NCBI RefSeq assembly: GCF_902806685.2
Contig: NC_048539.1
Location: forward strand, 9,126,501 to 9,190,500
Reading direction: 5' to 3'
Length of the DNA: 64,000 nt
Source of the DNA: Maniola hyperantus
Lineage: Eukaryota; Arthropoda; Insecta; Lepidoptera; Nymphalidae
Shown: positions 1 to 12,600 of the stretch, piece by piece
How positions within the stretch are numbered: position 1 is the stretch's first letter
Layout of the letters: each line of letters begins with the position of its first letter
The notes under the pieces: model-generated
The model's database searches: none
The model's input: the letters and a program-made list of their open reading frames with translations, nothing else
Told to the model about the DNA's origin: nothing
Position numbers and translations under genes: made by a program

Positions 1-497
1 GTACATTAAAAGCCTCATAGATGGCACTGTTAATGCCCTTCCAAGGAAATAGGATTTTATAATTAAGAATCAAACGAACTTACCTTGTGATGTTTGATAT
101 CTAATTATACGAGCGTCTCGACCGAAGATGATTAGTCTAGTATCAAAACCAGGTCAGATGATAAAAAAGGACACTTTCCGCTGTGTTTTAGGTTTCTTTA
201 AACGCTACATCAATGATCATCTAAATAAATAAACTCAAAACATTCTTTAGCATCTCCGATTTAAGAAAAATCTACGACTTTCCTTTTTCTTTTCTTACTA
301 TTTATAACTTCCAGGAACATTTAAATCCACAAAACACCACATATTTACGCAAAACTATTTAGGTAAATGATATCAACACAGCTGATGGTTATATTAGAGA
401 GCTTTTTCCATACGTACCTATTTTATGTATATTATATTGTATACTATTCGACCTTGGAAGGGCATAAACAGCGCCATCTATAAGGCTTTTAAAGAAC
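1..497. mobile_element. MITE-like element with ~40-bp terminal inverted repeats
   Basis: The left end (about 8-48) reads AAAAGCCTCATAGATGGC and continues to ATGCCCTTCCAAGG. The right end (about 455-497) is its inverted complement (CCTTGGAAGGGCAT ... GCCATCTATAAGGCTTTT) with a few mismatches. The ~400 bp between the arms has no coding potential. This is a non-autonomous DNA transposon structure of unknown superfamily. The left boundary touches the window edge, so no target duplication can be read. Confidence 0.7.
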
Positions 498-1355
498 CGA
501 TCCTGGAAAGGTACTTATAAATCGGCAAAATTCAGAAAATTATCTGTCAGGAACAAATATGAAGTAAATGAGTATTTTTGACCAAAGTTTTATGAAAAAA
601 CATATAGATGCATAAATGTTATGCCCGCAAAAGTCATTACCATAAGCTTTCGATGTATGATTAGTCTACTATTTTCGAAAAACTAACTAAAATTTGAATT
701 TTTGCGGCTGGTTGTATCAAATCGCCTTAACAATGTACTACATTTTGGCAATAATTTCATCTCGTTAACAATTTCTGATTTTTCATAGTCCAAAGTGGCC
801 ATCATCCTTCAAAATTCTTAGAATAAAAAAAAAACCATTTTCATATTTCAACTAACTTCATTGTATAGTTTATTCAATAAAGCTGAAATGGAGTAGGTAG
901 GTATTATGTTTATTTTAATTAATTAAAAATAAATGTTCCTGCTTGCCACTTAATACTTAGAAAATAATAATAAATAGTAAAGATAGCAAGGACGAACCGC
1001 GTTTCTAAACGTTTCATTGTCACGTGGTATTTTTAATAGAAAGAAAAAAGTAAGTAGGTACGCAACCATAGACCACAGTTCCTCACGTTCGAATTTCAAC
1101 TCGTACCTACTTTGCACGCTAGCGAGCAAAATTACCACTTTCCACTCAGATTTCAAAGGGCAAAAGGATTGTTTCCGAGCGAGTGAGATGAAAAACATAT
1201 TTCTAGCGATGACGTCAAATGTTGAAAAGTCATGCCTGTGCACGAAGCACAAATTATTATATAAATTATTATAATGCGTTAAGTATAATAAATGGTTGAA
1301 TGGGTTAAAAATTCATTTTTTTCTCTATTTATTGTTTCAGATGTACCTATGCAAG

Positions 1356-4303
1356 ATGAGCAAGATAGAAGTAGATCCAATGCTATTTATTAAATGTCGA
1401 TTATGCTTGAGCGAAACAGGACAATACCAAATAGTGCCTAACGTTCAAATGCAAATCAAATATTGTTTCGATATAGACGTAAGTGCTATAAAATTGTTAT
1501 TCAATTTGTAAATTGCTAAGCATTTTCAAAATATAGTTAGTAATCTTTTTAATCTTAAGCCAAATCGACATTATTTTTTTCCAATATATAAATATAAACT
1601 TTGCTTTAAATGTCACGAATATGATTATTGAGATTCTTAAATAGATAAACTTCTCATCGTAGAGTATATAAAATGTTATCTGTAAATCGAAATAATTTTA
1701 AATCCATCTAAAAAGATTCCTACCATCACTGCTGATGTTGTGTTGTATGGGATTGCAAAAAAGTATTGTACTCTACTTAACGATATTTTGCTAGATCCAA
1801 TGTTTAAAACCAATAAACCACGCTGTATTTTTTAACTTGTAATAGTAGTAAAAGCAAAACAATAACTCTTTTGACACACTTTTCATGTCACTTGCATTTT
1901 TATTCACGATACTATGAGAGTGTAATATTTCAATTTTTGTACGTGCCAGCTCTTACACGGAAGGCTGTCCCATGGTAGTTATGCATTATTTAGAATGTAT
2001 TTTTTAATTTCTCCTCGATTTTTTGTGTGTGTTTGTTACAGGTTGAACCATTTGATGGCCTACCACAATTAGTTTGTAAGAAATGTGAATCTATTTTGAG
2101 CCATTATACTGGCATGAAACAAATTTTCCAAGAAAAGCAAAAAGTTCTTAATACCAAATTGAGCTCAAATAGGTCAAACGTAAGTTTTACTTTGTATATA
2201 AATACAATAAAATAAACCCCTAGAATGTTTGTACATTTTCAATTTATTGCTCTAAAAGTAAAAGTACAAACAATTCAACTTTCTAATGCTTAGCATCTTC
2301 TTCCAGCTAATCATAGTAGATGACAATATAAACCTTAAAAAATTGTGAAGAATTTTTAAGTAGATGAAAAGATGCATTTTTAGGCTATTTATTGTAATTT
2401 TTATTTTCAAAGAACATTCAAATTTCAGGTTCACATTGACAATATTATTCAGAAACAACAAAACTCTGCAAGTTTCACACAAGCTGTCATTGAAAATAAA
2501 AATAAAGCACAAAGAATACAAAAGTACAAAAGAAAAACAACAAGAAGATATTCTACCATGAAAACGTTAAAAAGCAATGCAAAAAATGTAACATTTAAAA
2601 CCACTCAAAGCAAAAACCCAAAAGAAAAAGAAATAACGTGGCAAAGTACATTCACCAAATATTTTGTGTGTCGATTTTGCAACAAATCTTTCAGACATAA
2701 AAAGATCTTCAATAATCATATTCAAAAGCAATGCAAATTGTGTACGAAGTATTCAAACATGAATAAAACATTCTGTTTGGTGGAATTAAATAAAATAGGA
2801 ACAAAACCTAACATTACTGAGTCGACAGATAAAGTTGTTTGTAACAAATACAAAATAATTGAGTCCAAAAAAGCAGCTTTTTATATTCTTTACACTAAAG
2901 AATTAAATGAATACTGTAACTTGTCTGATTACGATAGAAATTTTCTTGTAGATAAAAATAAACGTAAAAGACAATGTCTGAATACAACAAGCCCAAATAA
3001 GTCCATTATAATTAAAAAAAATATTCCTGAGAATTCTGATGACAGAAAAGTAATCAAAGTTACAAACCATGAAAAAGATGCAAGAACAGTTGGTACTGAT
3101 ATTGAATGTAAAAATAAAAAAGATTTTGACAGCAACTCTACAAAACCGAGTATAAAAAAGGAAGACTTTGGGTCTGGAAAACCTTTTTTAGAAAAAACAA
3201 ACACAATCCATGACAAAATGATAAGTAATATTATAGCACGGTGTTCCAACAAGTATATGGAAAGTTTAAATCAATCTGAAGGACAAAACACTACTAAAGG
3301 CCAAAAAGAGTCTTCTCTTAAGCATGAAATAGTGAACATAGGAAGTGAAATAATTTACAGTAAAGAATTGAACACCATTCTACTTTTGAGATCCATGGCA
3401 CAAAAAAATCTTGAAGTTGTTTGGTTGCCAAAAGACAGTAAAGTTACAATAAAGACCAGACCAAAAGAAAAGAAGGACAGTCATGGAATTAATTTTGATT
3501 GGGAGAATATTACATCGGTTACAAATTTTGAATATGTAACTGAAGACTTTTCTCTTGTTTTTGAAAGACTTTCAGAACTGGAGGCTTACACAAAGAAAAA
3601 TAGTAAAGATAAACAATTTACTCAAGCTAATTCACATAATATTACATCGCTTCCAAATCTTAAATATGAAAATGAAGATTTTGCTCCTGTTTTTGAAAGT
3701 CTTTCTGAACTGGAGGCTTGCATAAATAAAAATAATGAAGACAACCAATTAGTTCCAGTTAATCAAAAGTGTCAAGAAAAAGTGACTGAAACAGAACAAG
3801 AAGAGACTACCCTAACATATTTTGGCAATTTAAAGAAACATAAAATACGAAAAGTTGAGAAAACTTCTACCGCGGTATCGGACAAAGTGCCATCTTATGT
3901 CGATAGCGAAACCAAAGTGAGCAACAATACTTTTTTGCGTAATGATCTGAATATGGATAAAACAGGAGCAAAATTATTAAATGCTAATCCAGTTGCAAAC
4001 CCTAAGAAACTACTTACCAAAAAAAAATTTGGCGAGCCAAAACCAATTGTTGAAATATATTTAAATGAACTTAAGAATGACTCTAAGCAGACTAATGATG
4101 ACAAAAACAACTTAATGCTTTATATGCCATGCCAAACATCCATAGCTGCACAACTTGCGCCATTTAACAAAGAACGAGCAGATGCTGATCGTTGTAATAA
4201 AAATGCAAATAAAATGAACATTCATAACAAAGTACCACAATCTACCCTGCCCAAAATTCAATGTAAACCAATATCTGAGCTAATGTCTGATATATGGCAC
4301 TGA
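1356..4303 (+). CDS. ZAD-domain zinc-finger protein, copy 1 (C-terminally truncated by frameshift)
   Basis: Three exons: 1356-1478, 2042-2179 and 2429-4303, all with GT-AG borders and phase 0, giving 711 residues. Exons 1 and 2 carry a zinc-finger-associated (ZAD) domain. The first zinc pair is KCRLC (residues ~13-17), and the second is VCKKC after the intron. Exon 3 has one C2HC finger: CRFC, then 12 residues, H, 4 residues, C. The rest is Lys/Asn/Ser-rich and looks disordered. ZAD proteins are insect DNA-binding proteins that dimerise through this domain, so a nuclear role is inferred. I chose ATG 1356 because it matches the start of copy 2; ATG 1341, the first bases of the exon, is an in-frame alternative adding five residues. 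Compared with copy 2, a 2-nt gain after SELMSD shifts the frame and ends the protein ~240 codons early. A 44-residue unit is duplicated at 3506-3766. The 5' UTR exon was not identified. Confidence 0.82.
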
Positions 4304-4450
4304 TTCAACAAAATAACTGGTTTATTGCAACTACAGAGTGGAGAGTAAATAATGAAAATCAGAGCCTAATTATTATGTATATGAGGAATACAAATGACAA
4401 TAACATGGTTTATAACTTTATATCCCAACCTATTCATCAACAAATGTAAT
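4304..4450 (+). pseudogene. Relic of the lost C-terminal coding sequence of ZAD copy 1
   Basis: In a shifted frame, this stretch still aligns with copy 2 at about 15795-15960. The relic reads ALIQQNNWFIATTEW ... VNNENQS ... NNMVY, against ALSQQNTSAFVSTTGW ... LNNESQG ... RNMVY in copy 2. Homology fades at about 4450. The final ~170 codons of copy 2 (from about PFRYFQKLLQ onward) have no visible counterpart here. The copy therefore lost its tail by a frameshift followed by decay or deletion. Confidence 0.75.
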
Positions 4451-4499
4451 TCCTTTAAGAAAGGAGCTTATTTATTATGCACAAACATTGACTGATATT

Positions 4500-4710
4500 A
4501 CTTCCTATGGGCAGTGTTATTGAACAAACAAAATTACCGACACATTGGTGCTTATGCACCAATGCAATCTCAGTGACGTCGGGATTTTTAAACGGGTCGT
4601 TCATTAGTATCTAAGAGGTGGCGCTGATTTATTTGGTTTCTAAACCGTGAAAAATTTTGTTCGCTTGACCATATTATCTTGTCATTTATATATCGATGTG
4701 CACAAAGGTT
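4500..4710 (+). repeat. Duplicated intergenic segment, copy A (paired with 5570-5760)
   Basis: Shares long runs with 5570-5760: TATTGAACAAACAAAAT, CACCAATGCAA, CTCAGTGACGTCG, AAACGGGTCGT and TAGTATCTAAGAGGTGGCGC, then a GTGAAAAATTTTGTT end. It lies just 3' of ZAD copy 1, and its partner lies 5' of ZAD copy 2. It is either a transposon or a remnant of the segmental duplication that made the gene pair. It also holds a small hairpin (CATTGGTGC TTAT GCACCAATG). Confidence 0.7.
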
Positions 4711-5569
4711 TATTTATTTTAAATAGTTATAATACCTAGCTGTAAATTATTAACTATTCATATTTTATGTTTGGGAAGGCACTGGCCCCTAAGACACGGG
4801 ATTTCCTAGTTTAGGGGTCAGGATTCCAGAGAGTTGATTACTGTACTGAGTTGTTTAAATGAATAAATATTATTAAAAAAAAGGCAAAAAATTACTTGGC
4901 ACTTGGATTTAATTAAATCCAATTGTAAATTAGTCAGGAATAAACAACCATGTAGGTACAAGTAGGTATCTCATTACCGTAAAAAATTTGAATTGCACTA
5001 TTCAAATACTTTAACAAAAATGTCACAAATAAGAACACTTAGAAGAAATTAATAAAAACCCAGCACAATGATAGAGATTCGTTAGTAAATATGTCATTGT
5101 TACTCAACAGTGTATCCTTGAACTAATTAACCTATTCGGATTCCTGGGTGGAATTTCCTGAAAATCCTTTCTTAGTGGGAATCTATACTGTAGAGAGAAC
5201 CTATAGTTTGCTGTACTTACTATACTGTAATATTACCTGTTTATAATTTTGTATGAAACCTTTGAAAACATAAATTAATAGTTAAAGTAAAATGATATAA
5301 AGTAACTAGTTATAATAAATTATAAGTCCAGTTTTTTTTTTAATTTTACGCTCGACCAAATATTCCTGCCTCCCTGAGCTGCCTGTGTAGGGACACAGAA
5401 TACTAGGTATTGTTATGGTTGTTGAGCAACTATTTTAATACCTACACATATCATTTACTACATTCTAATGATTCTACCTACGGCTTCCATGGAACTAGGA
5501 ACCATAGCTTTGCCATAGCTTTGCCTTCGACAAACTGTGTATTGCATTCATTGACTTATATATTACTTC
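4711..5569. other. Non-coding spacer between the ZAD genes
   Basis: AT-rich with no supportable gene. Around 4770-4880 and 5330-5410 are stretches that look like 3' tails of old non-LTR elements (for example GGGAAGGCACTGGCCCCTAA and a terminal AATAAATATTATT). I see no conserved coding sequence. Confidence 0.5.
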
Positions 5570-5760
5570 GTATGGACATGGCTATTGAACAAACAAAATG
5601 GCACAGACTTAGTGGTGCACCAATTTTAGCACCAATGCAACCTCAGTGACGTCGATTTCAAACGGGTCGTACATTAGTATCTAAGAGGTGGCGCTGATTT
5701 ATTTGGTTCCATAACCGTGAAAAATTTTGTTTCCTTCATCACAATATACAGTATAAATTG
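5570..5760 (+). repeat. Duplicated intergenic segment, copy B (paired with 4500-4710)
   Basis: Second copy of the ~190-bp segment described at 4500-4710, in the same orientation. It lies ~850 bp upstream of the first coding exon of ZAD copy 2. Directly after it (5800-5960) are two GCGCCATCTGT/AGATGGCGTT-type motifs in opposite orientation. Confidence 0.7.
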
Positions 5761-6605
5761 TTATTTATATCGACGATGATTGCATTCTAATTTTGGTCAA
5801 TGGTCTAATATCGACTTTAGCGCCATCTGTTTTTCTTTCCGTAGAATTTACAATTTCACTAGATGGCGTTAAGAAAAAGTTTAGCTACTCGTCTATAGAT
5901 GGCAGTGCTAATTATTATTACTATTATTTTACCATTTTTGACAGCTCAGCTCTCAGCTGCGCCTTGCCTACATAATTTTGCTTGTGAAATGTGAAAGTGT
6001 GAAATTTTAATTCGGTAAATACTCATCATCATCAAGATATGGTTCGGATTTAGGAAGTGTTACATCTCTCTGATTGCATTAGTAAGTTTCTGAATGTGTA
6101 TCTTACCTTGTTTGCCCGCGAAAATGTTGTTTTAAACAAATCAAATGTGTATCCAGTTTATCAATTTACTTTTTATCTGTATGAGGCTTGATTTCAGCTG
6201 TTTTTCTGTTTATGACAGGAATTTAATCGTATGTTTCATTGTTTAGTAAATAATATATTGAGTTTACTATAAACGTAATTTGTATGTAGGTACAATATGC
6301 CATACATACTTATTATACCTACAAGGTTTCAGTTCCATAGGTATTTTATTTTGATCTTGCTAGGGCTAAAACGCGACTTTACCTAGGCTCAAACCAAGAT
6401 TAATCTTGTTCTAGTTAATAGACAGTTGTATAATAATCAGATAATAAACAATTAGTACATACCTAGGTACCTACAGTTGTTAATTTTATAGGTGCAGCTG
6501 AATTTAGATAGGCAGGTAAGTACCTATACTATTACAATTACTTATTTTAAAGCTGACTAAATAAGCATTTATTTTATATTTTAATTGTTTCAGATCTAAG
6601 TCAAG

Positions 6606-9600
6606 ATGAGCATGATAGAAGTTGATCCAAAACTCTTCATCAAATGTCGGTTATGTTTGGATGAGACAGGGCTATACCAAATAGTGCCTAATGTCCAAAT
6701 GCAAATCAAGTACTGTTTTGATATAGATGTAAGTACTACAATAAACAATATTATCATCTGTTGAAGTTTTGTCTAAAACTTTGAACCAATAGTAGAGGCA
6801 TTACTGTATAAATGTAGTATATACAATAGTAAATGTATTTGACAATTCAAAAGTAGTTGTAATGTCTATCTGTGACACCTTTGAAACTGGTGAGCCTAAT
6901 TAGTTTGAAAAAAATACAGAGAATAATAGTTGTTTACTTATAGATTGCAGGAAAATGTATAAGAAGTCTATGGACTGGTACATGGTAAATCTCAATATTG
7001 GGGCCGATTCTCTTGTACACAATCTCTAAACGAAACTAAATTAACAGGTCATCATTCTTTTCCGCAAGCAACATTATACACAGCAGTACACACATTTTGG
7101 GGGACAGGGATAGCAATAGATTTAAACATTCAGAACACACATTTTGGGTGTCTGAGGTCGCCCGAGGTAGCGGGGAGGGTAACAGCGCACGTCTCGCTCC
7201 TACATTCCCGCCAGTTCCTTGATGCGTCTCTCTCTCGCTATACGTGTCTTGTTTGTTTGTACAGTCGAGTTCAGAAGTACTTTGTTTAAGCTTGCTTAAG
7301 CTGAGGTGGAACCTACCGCTGCCTGTTAAGTGATTTAGTTCTCGAGTGTACCATGCGCAAGAAGGGGGGGAGGCGGTGGGCGGGGTTCTTAGCCGCATTA
7401 GGACGGGACGGTGGTCTGAACATAGCTCGGATAGCACCTCCAAATGACTCACCTGTAGGGCGATGTTCTTCATGAGAGCTATGTCGAGTATGTCCGGTCT
7501 GTCTGTTGGACTGTCGGTCGTTGGATATCGAGTTGGTGTGTCAGGGGCTAAAACTATGAAGCTAAGGTCGGGGTGATGGGTCAGTCTTTCGAGTTGACGT
7601 CCTCGTGTGTTCGGGGAGCGGCTATTCCAGCTTTGGTGTTTGGCGTTAAAGTCTCCGGGCAAGATGACGGAGTCTCTTAATGAGAGTAGTGCACGGATGT
7701 CACTCTCTAACAAGTCTCGAAGGAGAGAGAGATGACGGATGATAGTATGACCGTCGGATGGCCAGTCATACTCTTCTGACATATAGAAGCTTCTATGTTG
7801 GTTAATTGTGGAGAATCGAAAGGAGGAGGATCTATCAAAAACGCTAAACGTTAGCTCATGACGCATGTCCGAACGCTGACCACCGGAGAGAGAGAGGACG
7901 AACAAAGGGACAGGAGGCTGAGTGAGCTTACGCCATCGCATGTAGCCTACTACAGCCTGGCGAGAGCTCTCAAAGCCGACCCTTCCCCGCCCCGCTCTGC
8001 TCTCGCCTCTTTTGTACGCGCTGTATACCAACGACGTTCCCAGATTTCCTCATGTCCACTGCATAGCTCAGTTCGCAGATGACACCACTATACAGCTCCG
8101 ACTTAAACTACCGGAACGTTAAAGCTCGACTCCAAAAGGCAGTCAGTAGTCTAAGCCACAGATATAACCGATTAACTTAAAATCCACAATTTAGGTAGGC
8201 AGTATCCCTGCAGCATCAGGGTTGAAGAGTTAGAGCTAGGAATTTTTATGGGATCATGTCGCAAATTCACAGTACCCGGCAGGAAATATTGTACAACGAC
8301 TTTTAGAAAGAGAGAGAGAGAGATTCTATCGTTGAGACCGACAAAACGTCACATAGGTAGGTAGTGACAGAGACAACGCTCTACGAAGCCGTAAACTCTT
8401 TCTAAAGGTTGATGTACAATATTTCTTGCTGGCTACTGTAATCAGTTTTTATTAGAAAATATTGTTTTTGCTTTTATTTTTTATAAACAGCTTGTGTGTA
8501 TTTTTTCAGGTCGAACCGTTTGATGGTCTACCACAACTAGTTTGTAAAAAATGTGAATCTATTTTGAGTCAATATGCTGGTATAAAACAAATTTTTCAAG
8601 AAAAGCAAAAAAATCTGAAGTCCAAATTGAGCTCAAATGTAAGTTTTCTTTTAGTTATTGTTATATACTCGTTTTTTAAATCAATTAAATATCATTTGGT
8701 TTCGCGGCGAAGGAAAACATCGAGAAGAAACCTGCACACCTGAGAGTCGAAAACCACGGGGGTCAGGGCCACAGGTTGAGAAATCAGTGGACTATCCTAG
8801 CCGAGTCTAGTAACACCGGTTCTTGCATCCTGGCTGCAACTGAACTGACAACCGAACCCCAGTCACCTCAGATGGTGAGTGAGGCTGACTGGGATCAACT
8901 CATTCGCATATATGACGATTGGGATGGTTTCAGTGGACTCCACATGCCACATGCCACATGCCGGAAATCTCGCGAGTCAGATCGAGATACTTGCGTTTTT
9001 TCTCGGCCTCAGCTCTCACGTGATCACGGTGATTCACGGGATGGTGATTCACCAAAAACAACCTCTACTATGCCCGGTCCACCACCACGACGTCAGGCTT
9101 ATTCGCTGGAATAGTCCTGTCCGTGATGATTATTATTATATATTTATCTACTGTTTAAATAGACAACAATAAGAGCGATTACGCACTCATCCAATCCGAG
9201 TCCGTGAAACTTCCGGCGGTTACGCACTCATCCGATCCGAGTCCGTGAAAATACGTTCCTTTTTGTTTTGTGTGGGAGCTTATGACATATGTCGTAGATA
9301 ATCGCTGGTATTCTCACGGATGGCGGATAGAACTTGGATGACGGAAGTGCAATGCGTAATCGCCGTAAGGAAATTAAAAAACTCGGACCGATCTCGGATA
9401 TTGCTTACGCACTAATCCGATCTCGGATCCAAATCCAAGCTATTCAAGTGACATCTTTGGCATATTTACGTCTGTCATTCTTACGCAGAGCTTACAGAAA
9501 GAGAGAGAGCCAGGGCGTGCCAGACCTTCGCTATTTTATAAAAGCTGAAAGTTTCTCTGCGTACCTATTGTCCCCGACACTAGGTCGAACATTTGTTTGG

Positions 9601-12600
9601 ATGTTTGTTTAGTTCATGGTGGCTTTGGGAGATACTTTATACTTTGACGTCAGATTTATTACACCGGGTAGGTGTAAAAATGTACCTGTTATCTCCCAAA
9701 GCCACCAATGACCCACCAGAATAGATTTTTATTTAGTTCTATAATAATAATAGTTATATTAGTTCTAAATAATATAGTTTTTATTGTCAGGCATAAAACC
9801 CATAAACACATTTAAAAATTACAATAAAATAAAATAAAATTTACATTATAAAGCATACATTAATATACCTTACGACTAACTGAAATGGTTAAAAAACTCA
9901 TATCAGATGTCACAGGTCACAGGTATTACTTTCTGTTCTTATCCTGGTGTACAGATAGCCAATAACTAAAAATAGGGCTGGGCATTCCTTCACAAACGAC
10001 CTTGAGTATTAGAGGCAGGTTCTAACAATACAATAGAAGTCAGGCACACCCGCTTCGGCAAACATAGTAAAAGCACTGCAATACCTCGGCAATCCCATGA
10101 GTATTCGGAATGCGTCGTTATATTGTACTCGTATTGCAGTGAATGACTTTTTAAGAAAGTTTGTCCATAACTGGCACGTATAAAAGCATTGGCAGTAGGC
10201 GTTAAATAAGGTTATTTTAACGGCCTTACTGCATGTGCTAAATCTACGCGCCAGCATATTGCAACGAATTGAGAGTGCCCTCCTTTCCCTCTCAATGTCG
10301 CTGTCATCTTTTAGATGCTCTGTCAGGATGTGTCCTAGGTATCCACCCTGGCGAACACCGCAGTCTAATTTTTATGAATTAGAAGTCGCTTCGCCCCATT
10401 TCACAGTATTTGTATGGTTTCCGTACCAGTACCTCAACAGATCTATAACTTCTTTTGGGACCTGAGACCGGTACAGTTTCTCCCAGAGAATATCATAATT
10501 AACTAGATCGAAAGCCCGGCTCGTCGAGAAAACACGCATATACAGATGTGTCACGCCTCGTATAATACTGTATAGTGTGCTTCAGACCAACCATAGCTGA
10601 GTCTGTCGAGAGACCAGGTCGGAAACCAAACTGTGCGTCGTCGATTACCACATTCCTAAGCAGTTCTGGTTGCAAAAGACGTTCCAAAATTTTACCTATT
10701 ACTGTACCCAGGGAAATAGGACGATAGTTAGCAGGCGATCCCAAGTCCCCAGTTTTATTTTTTGCGATCGGGACAACTATTGTTTTCATTAAATTATGGG
10801 GAAGATACGAATATCTTATACACAAGTTATATAAACCACATAGTTTCTCGTGTAGCAATAAACCATCATTTATGCATTATAGTTTTTGAAATATCGTGCA
10901 AAATGCCTGACTCGCACTTGGCCGGTTTTTTTAGGGTTCCGTACCTCAAAAGGAAATACGGAACCCTTATAGGATCACTTTGTTGTCTGTCTGTCTGTCA
11001 AGAAATCTACAGAGTACTTCCCGTTGACCTAGAATCATGAAATTTGGCAGGTAGGTAGGTCTTATCTTATTAGACATTAGGTGAAAAATCTGAAAACCGG
11101 GAATTTGTGGTCACATCACAAGGAAAAAAAATTAAAATGTGTTGATAAACAAATATTGCTACTTTCAACTTTCAAAGTAAGATTACTATACCAAGTGGGG
11201 TATCATATGAAAAGGCTTTACTTGTACATTCTAAAACAGATTTTTATGCATCATAGTTTTCGAATTATCGTGCAAAATGTCGAAAAAATACGACTGTAGT
11301 ACTACGGAACCCTCGTTGGGCGAGCCTGACTCGCACTTGGCCGGTTTTGTTCTATAAGTGCTGTCTTTAGGTTGGAGTAAAATAATATACAAATACAAAT
11401 ACAAATACAAATTTCTTTATTGCGAATATGGGTAAACAGTTGAGATGTTACAAAAACAAAAAGGTACAGCCAAATTCTGCCTATTAGCATGCAATATGTT
11501 ATGTTATACCTAGCATCGAGTTCTGATAATATTACTCGTACATATTTTAAAAATAAGGTAAAAATGTGTCTGGTAATGAAATATGTCAAATAAGAATAAA
11601 ATGCCAAATAGTCGGATAAGAACAATGTTGAGTTAAAATGAGGTTATTATTCAAAATTTTAAGTTAATGTAATGGGTGTAATGTATATTAAATAAAAGTA
11701 AATCGTGCATTAAGTAATCATTAAATTATGCTCGATTCATTAAGATACTCCTTAATAGAATAATAAGCTTTGCTTATCAAAAATGTCTTTAGTGATGTTT
11801 TAAAACTAGTCATGGGCAGTTTCTTTATCTCATTTGATACTTTGTTATAAATATTAATTGCGAGACAAACTATGCTTTTTTGCATTTTCGCTGTCTTCGA
11901 ATATTGTGCACGTAATCTTAATGGGTGTCTCCTGTTATTCATATTTTTAAATAAGTCGAGGTTGCCGTGTACAAAAACAGCTGTCTCATAAACAAAAAGC
12001 GAGGGAAATGTCAATATCTGCAGGTCCCTAAAATGTGACTGACAGCCGTCAGTCCAGTGCAGGTTTCGTATTGCTCGGATGCACCTTTTCTGGGCCTTAA
12101 AAACTCTCTCACGGTCAACAGAGTTACCCCAGAACATAATGCCGTATCTAAGCGTTGACTCAACATATCCAAAATATGATGTACGCAGCGTTTGCATATC
12201 TGCTCTTTTATTTAGTTTATAAAGGGCATAAGAAAACTTATATAATTTGTTACAAATAATATCTGTGTGAGCCTTCCAATTTATTTGGTTATCAATAATG
12301 ATACCCAGGAATTTCGCTTCTGTAGTTGTACTTATTTGTGTTCCCATATGGTTAATATTATAATTAGATATTTTTAATACATCCCAATTAAATGTCATAA
12401 TTTTAGTCTTATCTATGTTAATATTTAGGTTATTTTTGTCAAGCCAGTCAATTACTCGATCAATTGATGTATTGATTTACGTTATATAGTTTTGTACATT
12501 TCGCCCTTCATATATGATAGTGCAGTCATCTGCATAAAGAACCATTGATTGTGATATCGCTTGGGGAAGGTCATTAATGTAAACAAGGAATAGTAATGGA

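Noticed and set aside
10009..11040. Short frames around 10.2-11.0 kb as host exons
   Set aside because: They are antisense or frame-shifted readings of the RT fragment and the GTTCCG repeat.
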